Shown in pieces: positions 34,668-49,856 of a DNA stretch of 64,000 nt; the first letter of the stretch is position 1; the number at the start of each line of letters is the position of its first letter. The notes beneath the pieces are model-generated. The model ran no database searches. It was not told the origin of the DNA and saw only the letters and a program-made list of their open reading frames with translations. Source of the stretch: Agroathelia rolfsii (taxonomy: Eukaryota; Basidiomycota; Agaricomycetes; Amylocorticiales; Amylocorticiaceae). The DNA is taken from positions 965,001 through 1,029,000 of the forward strand of contig JABRWF010000005.1 in assembly GCA_018343915.1 (NCBI GenBank), written 5' to 3'. A program made the translations under genes and the position numbers.

Positions 34668-35241
34668 TGTTGTTATTCAATAAGGTTAAGAAGAGGTGAG
34701 TAAGCAACTTGAATAACCAGACGGTCGCTCAGTATACTGTAGTGCTGGATTTGTAGGCCAATATCGATGACGCAGATGATGTGCTATTTCCAGAAGGCCG
34801 ATCAACGGCAGAAATATTACGATAGCTCACTGGCAGTCTTAGCACTAAATGTATTTGGAAACATTGGATTCCGATCTTCCATTTACTAGTATCCAGTTCT
34901 GATGTGTTATCAAGTCATTGGATGGCCTATTACCACCGCCAAGTGGCGACACATTGATGAAGAGTTTATATTTGAATCCATCCATATTATTTGTGAACCA
35001 CTTTGCCTAAAACCAAAAAACATTCACTGGCAAGGCAAGATTTATAGGGCATAAATACCTGCGTAATACCATTTTTCAGATAATTAGAGGTAAGCCGTAG
35101 TCACATGAGAGGCTTCTCCAGCACTCTGGGGGTTCTCAAAAGAAAAATATTGATTTTATCAATCTTGTGACGATTTACTTTGGATAAAGGGTTTAGTAAA
35201 AAGTGCTAACCACGTCACTCGCTTCCCTGTCAGAAGATGGT
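34668..35241. other. AT-rich intergenic DNA
   Basis: Upstream of the second NmrA-like gene, with no coding signal. It should contain that gene's promoter and possibly a split first exon. Confidence 0.4.
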
Positions 35242-35259
35242 CACGTGATTGTTACTTTT
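35242..35259. repeat. Target-site duplication, left copy
   Basis: CACGTGATTGTTACTTTT. It matches 35955-35972 (CACGTGATTATTACTTTT) with one difference, and flanks the LINE fragment next to its poly(A) end. Confidence 0.75.
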
Positions 35260-35954
35260 TTTTTCTTTTTTTTTTTTGAACTGATTGAACTACTATCGCG
35301 TAGATACAACACACCGCAGCCCCGGTAATGCCTGGCTGCGTGCATGGAAGACTTGAGCAAAAATAAAAGAAAGTGGGCAAAGCAAGCTATTTCTGGGTTA
35401 AGGTGGTGTCAAAGGAGGTGAGCCGGTTTGTGAGATCAAATCACTGCCGTGATTGTGAGTCAGGTACACAGAAGGTAAAGTCAGGAAAGGGGGACACCAT
35501 GCCTTGCCAACAAGGGTTGCCCGTTAGAAGAGGGTAAAAGGAACTAAGTAATAAAAAAGTTTGGTGAGACCGTGAGTGCGTGAAGAGAAGGTGAAAAAGT
35601 AGAGCGCCAGAAGAGGGAACATTAGTAAGTAAGTAGTATAAGCCCGCCTAAGGATCCATGGAGGTGTTGTTAGCGTCGTGAGAGACAATGAGTGGGAATG
35701 GAAGAGCCCCATGGTTCCAGGGGATATCAAAGTCGCTGACAGCCGTCTTTCTGAAGGCCTTGGTCTCTACAAGAAAGGAGGCCATGGCGTTGAGGCCCGT
35801 CTTTGTGCCCAGGAGTATGGGGAGCTCCAGGTCCTTGGACACCTTGCGAAGGTGGTGGCGGGCGTCCTTATACAGCGGGCAATGTACAATTATATGCTCC
35901 CGTGTCTGGATAGTGACTTCACCACATGGGCAGCTCTGAGGTTCTCCTAGGACG
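35260..35954 (-). mobile_element. 5'-truncated LINE (non-LTR retrotransposon) 3' end
   Basis: The minus strand from about 35950 encodes the end of a retrotransposon polyprotein: CPCGEVTIQTREHIIVHCPL with a C-x-C...H...C zinc-knuckle-like pattern typical after the LINE reverse transcriptase, then YKDARHHLRKVSKDLELPIL and GLNAMASFLVETKAFRKTAV. It is followed by an untranslated region and a poly(A) tail (T-rich tract on the plus strand at 35256-35277). Nearly the whole element is missing, the usual result of incomplete target-primed reverse transcription. Target-site duplications flank both ends. Confidence 0.82.
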
Positions 35955-35972
35955 CACGTGATTATTACTTTT
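35955..35972. repeat. Target-site duplication, right copy
   Basis: CACGTGATTATTACTTTT, the partner of 35242-35259, adjoining the truncated 5' end of the LINE. Confidence 0.75.
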
Positions 35973-36939
35973 ACCAATCTGGATGCTTTGAGCCAAGGAG
36001 GCCACGAGACCAGGTATTCACCCCTCGAACTCTTACTCTATATTCCCAGGCATTATCACTAATTCAGAACTATGCATCATACTTCTCCACACACCAGACG
36101 CATCACCTTCCTTCACCCCGCTAGCTTCTCCCTCCTTTTGTTACCAATGCATATAAAATTCTTTTCACAAAGTAAATGCCTTCCAAGGCAGCTATCACAG
36201 TTATAATGTGCACCAAAACACGTATGAGTATTGAAAACATTTCACACATAAGGCACGAGACGAGCATGCGCCTCGCATTTGGATCATTGATCCCCAATAA
36301 TCCCTGTCCTTCTTATGTCTAGCACTGCCTGGTAGCAAACCACGGGAGATGAGGTAGCGAGGCGGCCCCACCCGCCCATCGCCGCTCACCTCGATCTCTC
36401 CACAGGTGCTACCCAGCCGGGCTCGGAAAGCGCTACGCGCTTTCACCCCACCTATACTACGCGATCTCTCATGGCGCAGCCAGCACATAAGCCAGGGTCA
36501 AAGAATTTTACTCAAAGTAAAGCGGTTGGTAGAAGTATTGGTAGAAATGGTGCTTTTCTCTGGGAAACTCCGGAGTGCAAGTATCAACTGATCATCGTGG
36601 CAAATGGATGGCGCCGTACAAAGTTTTGACTGCCAGTGATGGTGTAACGGATGTGACCGATACTCATGGAACAATCTGGCTGAGCGATGATAACAGCCAC
36701 AATAACATGTCTGGGGCCAACATGTTTCCAGAAACATGGATTGTAAGGACCTTTGTAGGCTAAGTAAAATGAGGCGGATAGTCCAACCGGTTGTGCGTGG
36801 TGCAATTCTCGCATGTTCCATTTTCACCTCAGCGTTACAGATGGTGTCCTGAAAGGTGGCGGATGTGTCTTGATGCGTCTCCACTTGTGTCTTTCATCTT
36901 TAACCTCTCTCTCGCACACACAGAAATTTTGCCTTTTTT
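35973..36939. other. Intergenic with one GC hairpin, no supported gene
   Basis: Between the LINE and monooxygenase copy 2. A perfect hairpin GAAAGCGC-TAC-GCGCTTTC lies at 36426-36444 inside a GC-rich patch (36350-36480) unlike its AT-rich surroundings. ORFs on both strands at 36498-36884 have no recognisable family. Confidence 0.45.
36426..36444. repeat. Short GC hairpin, 8-base stem
   Basis: GAAAGCGC, loop TAC, GCGCTTTC is a perfect inverted repeat in a GC-rich island. The stem-loop core GC-TNN-GC is shared with hairpins at 30412, 30651 and 43572. Confidence 0.55.
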
Positions 36940-38790
36940 TTATACTGATGACACGTCATGTCGCTATTAGATAGGTGTCTGTTTGATTTCGGATCAAATT
37001 AGATGAAGGGACGAATTGGAACGGCATCGATGCTGACGCTGTCCATTCGGCACAACAGAATACAGATCGTCGAGTAGTACGGCTTGACTGAAGGCTATTT
37101 AATATGGGCAACTTAAACGTCTTTCCCCCAGCTCAAAACATTCATCCTCTCATCCCTTGAGCGGTCCTAGTACCTTTTCCTAACACTCGCGACAACATCG
37201 AACCTCCTCATGCACGTCCTAATCAGCGGTGCAGGCATTGCTGGGCCCGCACTGGCGTGGTTTTTGGCAAAGACTGGTGCACGCATCACCGTCCTCGAGA
37301 AGAGCCAGTCTCTCCTTGCCCAGGGACAGAACATCGACATCAACGGCAGTGCAATCACTGTTGTCAAGAAGATGGGACTCCTCGACGAAATTCGACGATT
37401 CCATACAAGGGAAGAGGGCACAAGATTCATCGACCCAAAGGGACAGCCGTTTGCACCCCTTCCCGTCACGGCAGGTTCCTCTACTAGTTTCACTTCGGAA
37501 TTCGAGATTCTTCGTGCAGACCTATCGGTGGTCCTCTATGAGGCTACAAAAGACCATCCAAACATCACCTACTTGTTCGGTACCACAGTCAAGGAGGTCG
37601 TCTCAAACAACGATGACACCGTCAGGGTTGCGTTGAGCAATGGCAAGACAGAGGATTTTGATCTTCTAGTTGCGGCAGATGGGCAGTGGTCGAAAGTGCG
37701 AAAGCAGTGCTTCCCTCCCGAGTCTGTCAACGTCGTCGATAAGGGTATGTACGCTGCCTATTGGACCATCCCGCGCTTACCCACCGATGATAATTGGTGG
37801 AACGTCTACCTTGCTCGCGAGTCAAGGATAGTCGCCATGAGACCCGATCCACATGGCACCATCCGTGCGATGTTTACTTTCATGCCCTGCAGTAATGCTC
37901 AGGCGAAGGCCTGGAAAGAGACATCCAGGAGTGACAAACAAACGCAACAAGACCTCCTGAGAAGAGAGTTCGCAGATGCAGGATGGCAGACACCGAGGCT
38001 CTTGGACAGCATGGATCAAGCGTCTGACTTTTACTTCCAAGCGATCCAACAAATCAGGCTGTCTAAATGGTCCACCTCTCGGGTTGTCTGCCTAGGAGAC
38101 GCCGCCTGGGCTCCGACGCCACTCACTGGAGCAGGCGCTTCGCTAGCGATCAACGGGGCTTATGTGCTTGCAGGCGAACTTAGCAAGCTCAATGGCGGTG
38201 AACATCCTTCAACAGCGCTTGAGGCTTACGAAAGCAAGTTTCGCCCGTTTGTCGAAAAGACTCAGGACATCCCCTTCTTTGTCCCAGCCATTGCACATCC
38301 GCAGACGGCATGGAAGCGGTGGCTATTCCATGTTTTTGTGTCGATAATCTCCAAGGTGGTGGCGATCCCCTGGTTAATGAAGCCATTCGATCATGACACC
38401 AATGACCAGGACTTCCCATTGCCCGAATATCCGAAATTCGATGACGAAGGCTCGAAAACTACCGACCTTTAATATAGCGACTCCACTAGGTCTGTGGTGT
38501 TTTCATCTTGATGTCTACCAGGACGTATTTTTCATGCCTTTCTTGAAAAATTAGAACCTACTTTCGTGCGGTCTTTCAAGTCGCGCTGGGAACCACCTCT
38601 CTCTTCTTTCTTTTTTTTTTGCCCCGGGATTTAATGATATGTAGTATGCAATCATCCTGGACTATAATAAATATATTTTTGACTGAACTGGCTGAACTAT
38701 ACTCTGCGTTTTGAGCCTTTGAGTTATGCACACGGTCCATCGTGCACTTTGGGGTACAGCAATTGCAATCGCCTCAACGCGCTTCACTGT
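36940..38790 (+). repeat. Right copy of duplicated FAD monooxygenase block
   Basis: Direct repeat partner of 31300-33120, covering promoter, coding sequence and 3' flank. Similarity is highest inside the coding region, where a 62-base block (38059-38120) is identical to 32417-32478. The flanks are clearly more diverged. Confidence 0.8.
37210..38472 (+). CDS. FAD-dependent monooxygenase (PHBH-fold), copy 2
   Basis: Paralogue of the enzyme at 31568-32833, 420 residues in one exon. All flavin motifs are kept: GAGIAGPALAWFLAKTGARI, LLVAADGQWSKVRK and VCLGDAAWAPTPLTGAGASL. Substitutions cluster at residues 70-100 (for example KGQPFAPLPVTAGSSTSFTS against MGRPFALFPVKAGSSASPTS) and in the C-terminal 60 residues, so substrate preference may differ while cofactor binding is preserved. 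The leader repeats that of copy 1, including the CTGAAGGCTATTTAA-like box about 105 bases before the ATG. The frame is intact, so both copies are probably functional. Confidence 0.9.
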   Translation: MHVLISGAGIAGPALAWFLAKTGARITVLEKSQSLLAQGQNIDINGSAITVVKKMGLLDEIRRFHTREEGTRFIDPKGQPFAPLPVTAGSSTSFTSEFEILRADLSVVLYEATKDHPNITYLFGTTVKEVVSNNDDTVRVALSNGKTEDFDLLVAADGQWSKVRKQCFPPESVNVVDKGMYAAYWTIPRLPTDDNWWNVYLARESRIVAMRPDPHGTIRAMFTFMPCSNAQAKAWKETSRSDKQTQQDLLRREFADAGWQTPRLLDSMDQASDFYFQAIQQIRLSKWSTSRVVCLGDAAWAPTPLTGAGASLAINGAYVLAGELSKLNGGEHPSTALEAYESKFRPFVEKTQDIPFFVPAIAHPQTAWKRWLFHVFVSIISKVVAIPWLMKPFDHDTNDQDFPLPEYPKFDDEGSKTTDL

Positions 38791-39008
38791 TTGGCTCGTC
38801 TTCACCGGCGCTCTGATCTATGCAGTGCCTCAACCAAAATGACAGACCTATCAATGCGATTATGCAGTCACGTCTTAAAATAGCCCAGCACAAGGCGATA
38901 GGGAAAAATAAAAATAAGACGTATTCGATGAAAATTCAATTGTGAAGGCAGCTTGAAAGTTTTTCTACTAATACGAAAATCCAATGTCGTTATGATAGTT
39001 CATTTCCG
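38473..39008. other. Convergent spacer to the GH31 array
   Basis: The first 320 or so bases are the duplicated 3' flank of monooxygenase copy 2. The rest is the 3' end of the first GH31 gene. No gene seen. Confidence 0.45.
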
Positions 39009-42987
<3,979 letters not shown>

Positions 42988-44027
42988 TGTCGGGGAAGTA
43001 AGGGAGGATGCCTGCTACAAGCGCAGGTCTCCCCACGGGGAATGATTTATACTAAAAGTCTCAAGAACACAGGGCTTTAGAAAAGCTCTGATGTTCGTCA
43101 CAAAACTATTCATTCATGCAGGGCCACGATGTCCGATAGCACAATTCTAACATAACAAACAGGAGGCGATAAATAAGCGGGAAGGCCTTACTGCGGAAAT
43201 CCTATTGGGCATTATTATATGATATGCAGCCGACCTTTGGGATTGAAATATTCTCCAACAAGACGGAGACAGAAGAAGCATGACTATATATGGCTCATCG
43301 ATACCGTGATCCAATTATCTCACGTGATGGCAGCCAGTGCCTGCCGGCAGCCAAGTGTGAACATGTCACACTGAACAACATGTACCATGAGTTGTAACGA
43401 TACAGCTAACGCATAATTTTTCGTTGATATTATGAAGAGTATGGGAGAAAAGCGAGCCCAGCCAGTAATATAATAAAGCAAGATATTATTCCGCTTGTCC
43501 TTATACTTGGACGCGGTACGCGGACAAACGAATGCAGTAACTACTACAAAAATTCGTAGCTACATAACTATGGTCACGCTATGCGTGACCGTGACTCCGT
43601 CACTCCCATCGAGGCATGGATTGCCCATTCTAACAGAGTAATGTATCTTGTTTAACCCCAAGTGTTAAGTAGAGTTTATATGTGTCTAACATGACTGCTA
43701 TTTACTTCCTAAATCTCGATACTTGGTGCTAGTCCGCCAAAATCAAAGCCAGCAGATATGATAGCTGCATGTACATCGAAGCTGTACTGCTACGCATGTC
43801 CATTGCCATAATCTCTTGTACGACTACTAGCGTGTGGGCTGTAATGTAGGAAGTGTCGTATGTAGCGGCGTAAATGATACTGTGGCCCGTAATGACATAC
43901 TAGAGTGCATGCGGGCTGATGCTCCAAGCCAATGTCGGAAGGAGCATCAATGCGTCAATAACACTTGATCCAATTGAAAACGAGTTGTTCTACTAATACA
44001 CTTGGCAAGAGCTACGTGGTATCACCA
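42988..44027. promoter_or_regulatory. Promoter of GH31 gene 1 and 3' flank of gene 2
   Basis: AT-rich spacer of about 1 kb. It carries a TCACGTGA octamer (43320-43327), a bHLH/Cbf1-type site, and a perfect hairpin at 43572-43590. No gene recognised. Confidence 0.45.
43572..43590. repeat. Short GC hairpin, 8-base stem
   Basis: GGTCACGC, loop TAT, GCGTGACC forms a perfect stem, followed by GTGACTCCGTCAC. It belongs to the same GC-TNN-GC hairpin type seen at 30412, 30651 and 36426. Confidence 0.55.
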
Positions 44028-47000
44028 TTATCTCCACGAGATCGTTGTGCTACCCTTATTCAAGTCGAGCCCAAGATTCGTGAGCTGTAAGCTCTGTATC
44101 GTTGCATTATAGCTCCATTCCTGAACCTTCTTGCCTGCCACGTTTATACTCGACGGCTTGGATGCGGGGCCTATGAGAGAGAGGAAGCACCGATCAGCAG
44201 TAGTTCCACATGTATGGATAGATGAAGACACATACCGAGGACTGTAACATTCTGCAGCTTCTGCTCCACATTATACGTCCCCTTCGAGTCAATCACAATC
44301 TGACCCTCAGAGACTGCAAATGTTAATGTTGTGTTCGACCCAGGTGGGTGGCTGATCCCATCGTCAAGATATGTCGTCCCGAACGCGTATCCGTCCTTAG
44401 CTTGCGACACCAGCAATGTAAAGTCCGTCTCCCGCGTTTGTGTAATCGTATACTGAGGGTTTGCATGGATCAGTAATGCAGAGCTGTCCCGGATATGCAC
44501 GTTGATGTGTCCCAGAGGAGCGGAGAGCGTCGTGTTGGTACCTACAGAGGCATTGACGACCTCATGTGTGTACCAATCGCGCCAGGTGACGTTGCCGCGA
44601 CCGGGGAAAATGCCATCTACGGTAGATGCATTTGGTACCAGCACAGGCGTGACGAGGATACTTGAACCGACAAGGAACTGGGTGTCGATGGCAAAGAGCT
44701 CGGGTTCGTTTGTAAACTCGTAGAAAAGTGCTCTGACCGGTGGCAGGCCAAGCGAAGATGAGTTCGCAAAGAGAGTATACTGCATAATAATGAAAATGAA
44801 GATCGGTTAGGAATTTTGATGACATCGTAAGTTGGAAAACAGGCCTCCAACATACCCAGTAAGGCAACAGAGAGTAGCGAACAGCCATGGCAGTGATAGA
44901 AGCCGCTGCGACGCTCGGCCACCTGTATGGCTCTTGCGAAATGGCGCCTTTAATATTATGATTCCTACGAGCGCACGATTACTAAATGCATCATAGGCGA
45001 ATAGTATCAATCTCTCACCTGTAAAAGGGAGCAAATGCAGAGAGCTGCATCCAACGGTTGCACAGTTCTTCGTCTGTGTTACCATCGAAACCACAAGTAT
45101 CTATGACAAAGAGATACCGAGAGATTGATAGGCATTTCAATATTAGTAGAACATACCCGCTCCAACCATGGGGATTTGGAAGATCTGGAATTGCAGAATG
45201 CCTTGAATGGAGTAGAGCATATAGCTCCACAATGAATTGTTATCACCAAGCTATTTTTATGCGTTATTGCCAAATTAAATCATTGAGCCGTCTAAACCAG
45301 AATATAACTCACCCAGTGGCCCGTATATTTACCAGAAGAAGGGAAGGTAGATCTACTAATCATGAATGGCCGTTCACCCTTTCGGATATTCAGGAGCGAT
45401 TTGTAAGTCGCAATTTCTTCTCCGAGACCAAATAGATTGTGTACATCTATTCAATGGCAAAAAAGGAGAAAAATGAGGAAGTTAATTATATAGATACGTG
45501 ATCGTTTGCATACCAAGCTCAGCATACCCCCCAGCATTAGTGGCATTAGTGGCAACGGTGTCCGCAGAAAGTGCCCCAGCATCTAATTTGCGTATTTCAA
45601 CGTGTGAGATGAATAGGTCTTTTTTTTAAAAAAAAGAAAAAAAAGTGCATGTGACAAACCGTTGTGGATAGCATATAACGGACTGTTTAAGTTGATTTCT
45701 GTCTCTCCGCTAGCACCTACACCACGCTTACTAAACGTCGATGACTCTGTGCAAGAGTAAGTCGATTCTCCGTTGACAGTCATATTGCCACTTGGTCCGT
45801 ATTTTTCGGCGTCATAGCTAGTGATATAACGAGATTGTTAAGATTACCCAGAACATAGTAATTAGTAGAGGACAAACCATTCGGGGTAAGCTGTCACCGG
45901 ATAGCCGGGTGAGCCGGGCAAAAGGAACGGCACGCTTGTGTTCTGAATCGCGGCGCCAATGCCAGTTCCGCTGTGATGCACATATATCTGTGATCGGTTC
46001 ATCGTTATTATTGAACTTGAAGTAAAATGCGTACCAGGAGCCAGTGCAGAACGAGCTTGGCTCTAGAAAAATGAAAAGGTTACATAGGTTAGATGCATGT
46101 AATGATGAACGGTCCGTGCAGTTAACATACCATTCATGTCGAGCCAGATACCAGAGAACAAGATGCCTTGGTTGCTCCAGTTTTGCAGACCTTCTTGCCA
46201 CCAGCTCTGGGTATTATTGCCGAACCAATCAGGGAATACCTTATGTTTAGTCTTGTCAGCATGCTGTGATACTTGGTGCGTGATATAAGAGAAGCATGCA
46301 TACCGTGTATCCAGGCCAGACTTGACCAATGTACTCCGAGCCGTCTGGATTTTTGATGAAGGTGTCGCTGAATGAGTATAAGCTTTAATATCAGGCATGA
46401 AAACTGTTCATTTTGCGATCTTACAGCGCAACTCCACGAAGATACGGCTCATACTGCACGATAATAAAGTTAGGATTAAGAGGAAAAGAAAACTGAAAAG
46501 GATAGACAACTTACAAAGTCTGAGGAATTGGTCTGAACTCCAATAGCCGCGTCGACAATCGGGATATCTGCATGTTTCGAGAGCACATAAATTGTGAACT
46601 GCAAGCACAAATAAGGCTAACTTACAATGCTGGTTGTTGCATGTCTAAGGAAACCCAAAAAGTGAGTGTCCATTATAGTATAGGTGGCAAAGAGAAAAGA
46701 AGCAAAACTTGCCAATTCTTCTATAAATTGTTGCACCTCCGATCCCGGGAAGGAAATTGGATCCGATGTGAAATCACGGTATGCATGATAGATGTCAATA
46801 TCATTCCACATTGTCTCGAGTGGGATGCCCGCATCGCGCATCGCGATCACCTGATCTCGCGTCTCGCTAATATTAGCGTAGCCCCACCTGCATAGATGGA
46901 ACCCGAATCCCCAAGCGGGCTGCCAAGTCGGCAAGCCGATCAGTTGACCGTATTGAGAGATGACTGAATTGGGGTCTGGACCAGAGAAGAAGTAATAGTC

Positions 47001-48063
47001 CAGGATACCGCCAAGAATACGGTACTGGATCAGTGAGACGTTAGAACCGGGCGGGGTCGCAAGAAATATGTCTGAGCCGGCAGGGTTGAACAGAAATACT
47101 CCATGAGTGAGACTGCTCTCTGTACTTTCATCGTAACGATGATCGAGATAGATGGAATGCGATCCGTACCTAATCATTCGTGTATCAGTAGAGTAACGAG
47201 TCCAAGAAAGCCTCTACGCACACATTTCCGTTGACAGGATCGGCAGAATCACTGGCCCACATCGTTTGAAGGGTTCCATTACCACTAATGGCTCTCCGGA
47301 AACCACTACTAGATATGACCTCTCCCAGCCCATAAATGTTCGTATCGAGCGGAAGTGCAGACGTTAGTTGCAAGTACTGTTTTTCAAAAACGAGTGGAAA
47401 TCCATCAAAGCCAGTCTCATTGTCGGTAGGGTTAGATGGAGCAATAGGTGCAGATGGTAGTGAAGAAATACGCGTGTCGAACAGAGGGATGGCATCTGGC
47501 AATGAGCGGCGAGTGATCCAGAATGCAAAAGGTGATGGCTCGTAATTGAAGATTAGATCTGAAGAATCGACAAAGGACTGTGTGGGCGGTCTAGGCAAAG
47601 ATATATAATCAGATGGCACAGTAAATTGCTCCTTTGCTACATCGCGGATGGCGACGTGAAGCCTAGAAAGACGTTGAGATTTAGCTTGGTATTTTGAAGA
47701 CGAAGAAAGGCAAACCTAGAGACACTGTCATAGATCACAGTGATTGATAAGTTAGCAATGTCTTGGGAAAATGCGTTGCAAGCAGGTCCCGCAAGATTTA
47801 GATATGCCGTCAACCCTGTCATGGTATACTGAAGCCCCGACAGATTATAGCCTATATGAAACAGCTATTACAAATGAAATTTGATTATATCCACTAGGCA
47901 TACCTGGACAGTTTGAGACATTCAGAGATGGTGTAAAAGAGTAATTTGATGACAGTTGCAGAGAAAAGGATTGCCTGGCCCAATTTAGCACAAGCGTCAA
48001 CGGCAGTACCCAGCCACCCAGCATCGTTGTAAGGATTGAGGGGATGATGAACGTGGGGCTCAT
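44028..48063 (-). CDS. Secreted GH31 alpha-glucosidase, array gene 2
   Basis: Second array member with the same exon plan. The start at 48063 gives [20 protein letters not shown], a signal peptide that begins 13 codons upstream of the Met used in gene 1. Both catalytic motifs are present: SGIWLDMN spliced to EPSSFC near 46130-46060, and GHWLGDN near 45240. The stop is at 44030-44028. The leucine- and Asn-rich N-terminus ([16 protein letters not shown]) has several N-glycosylation sites. The exon at 44236-44593 is nearly identical to that of gene 3 while the last exon is not (see findings). One intron (about 45605-45655) carries a T8A8 palindrome. I saw no frame break. Confidence 0.92.
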
Positions 48064-49856
48064 GACCCCCTACGAGCAAGAATTTATAGTCTACGTTCAA
48101 GAATACGCGAGGTTAGTCACTACGGCCGCTGATCGAACAATACAAAATGGCAGATAACAAGCGAAGAAGATCAAAGACAGGCAAAGAGGCTTTATTGCCG
48201 ACTTTTTGAATATTACTCAGTACATAAATTTTGAGATATGTGACCTAGACATCGCAAGTAAGAAAAAAAGAAGTCTTGTTAGCAGAGATGTCACTGGTAG
48301 TATAAACTGCATTAATATTGGAATTCGTCGCAACTCAAAACTGGTGACGTCATCTTCCCAACATCAGGCATCAAGTTACTCAGGACGGTCTTCGATATTG
48401 CTTGATGGGCTGGTTGGCCTGCATGTATTTACGGAAGCAGCGGTAGTAGGTAGGGAGAGAGTGCAGCGTGCTTTTTGAGCCCTAGCCGGATAAAGACCTG
48501 TAAGGAGAGAGGTTAGCAGCGGTCCTAATAATACAAGAGTCATTAACGTATCGCACGAGCGTCCATCCTTATAATACGTAATAGGTGTGGTTTTTAAGTA
48601 ATGGTTGCTGTCATCGATGGACATCGATACAAGGTATAAGGCAGTGTAGTAGTTGCTGCACGGAAAATAGCGGCCACAGAGGTGACACATGTGCTTGCAG
48701 GCACCGAACATGGGAAAGATAGCGTAACCGCTGAAGAGGTGCAGTCCGGGAATAGAAAAGAAATAGCAGCAGCAGCAGCATCCCAATTCACATGTGAATT
48801 AGCGGTGCATCCACGGTACTTTCACACGCGGACAGAAAACGGAAATAGGGCCATGATATTGAATTACCAGGCACAGATTCAGCTCAGCAGCACCAAGAGC
48901 TCTTATATAGACATGAGTAAAATGTTAACGCAGCCACGATATCAAAATACTAGTCGCCAAAAAACAGTAGTAGTACCTAGAAGAGCAGATGTATAGTTAT
49001 AATATGGCATTACGGCCATTGTGAGGTGCAGACTCAGCAGCATCCAGATTGAGGCACTGACATGAGCAAGAAAAGACGTCAGTAATGCATCATACAGTCA
49101 AGGGCACAGCTGTCAAGGCGTTCAACAAAGTCATAAGAACAGGGAGCAGTAGAAAAAATGGGGTAGCCAGTTACTAGTAATGGGATGAGCACTGTAAATC
49201 CTCAAGTACATGTGTATTGCAAGCTCATGGTCATTCCGAGTCGGAAGTGTTGATGTTGAATCCGCTGCCTCGACGGTCACGGTGGCCGCGACAGGTCATG
49301 CACGGTCATGTGTCCGCCGCACACGCACCCACACCGAACAGTCTTCGCAGCATCTACCACAGCCAGTCTTACCCTCCGTACTTTAGTCACCTACTACCGT
49401 TTTCTTGCTCAGAGTTGGGTCTCTCCCCTGGTCTCCGGCTTGCCTTCGTAGCATGATAAAAGTCAAAATAGATTAATCCAAAAAAAGTTAGGTCATGTGA
49501 CCTTTGAGTATTATATTTTTTGTAGTCACAACTTTCACCCGTTTATCTACATATCCCGATACAGAACGACAAGAATTTCATCATTTTCTGCTCTTGATCT
49601 CTCTGCAATTGCGGCTTTAAACACCAGCAGGAAAGGTGAGATGCCAGCAAGCCACCAACTCTGACACGCATACCCTTGATTTTACCTGCTTAGTCAATTT
49701 GACATCGTTACCTTAAATTAACAACACATTTGCATCTGTCAATAATACGATTAACAATGATGCTCAGACGGCTTGCTAGCAACTTCCGTCAATGAACTAT
49801 GATTTGAATTACTGATATTACACGAAGCTTCATGGGATTACAATTGCCCACTTCCG
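48064..49856. other. Longest intergenic gap inside the GH31 array
   Basis: About 1.8 kb between genes 2 and 3, against about 0.5 kb between genes 3 and 4. It holds a short AGC run (48765-48779) and no recognisable protein on either strand; ORFs at 48376-48786 and 49217-49456 have low-complexity composition. The left end should carry the promoter of gene 2. Confidence 0.45.

Noticed and set aside
36498..36884. Overlapping ORFs upstream of monooxygenase copy 2
   Set aside because: Neither strand gives a family motif; similar ORF density is expected by chance.
31568..38472. The two monooxygenases as an assembly duplication artefact
   Set aside because: They differ at many silent and non-silent sites and have different unique flanks, so they are true paralogues.
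45618..45648. T8A8 palindrome and A-rich run as a possible terminator
   Set aside because: It lies within an intron of GH31 gene 2, whose exons continue on both sides, so it is a homopolymer slip rather than a terminator.
48376..48786. Minus-strand ORF in the gap between GH31 genes 2 and 3
   Set aside because: Composition is driven by the AGC run and Cys codons; no domain and no sign of splicing.
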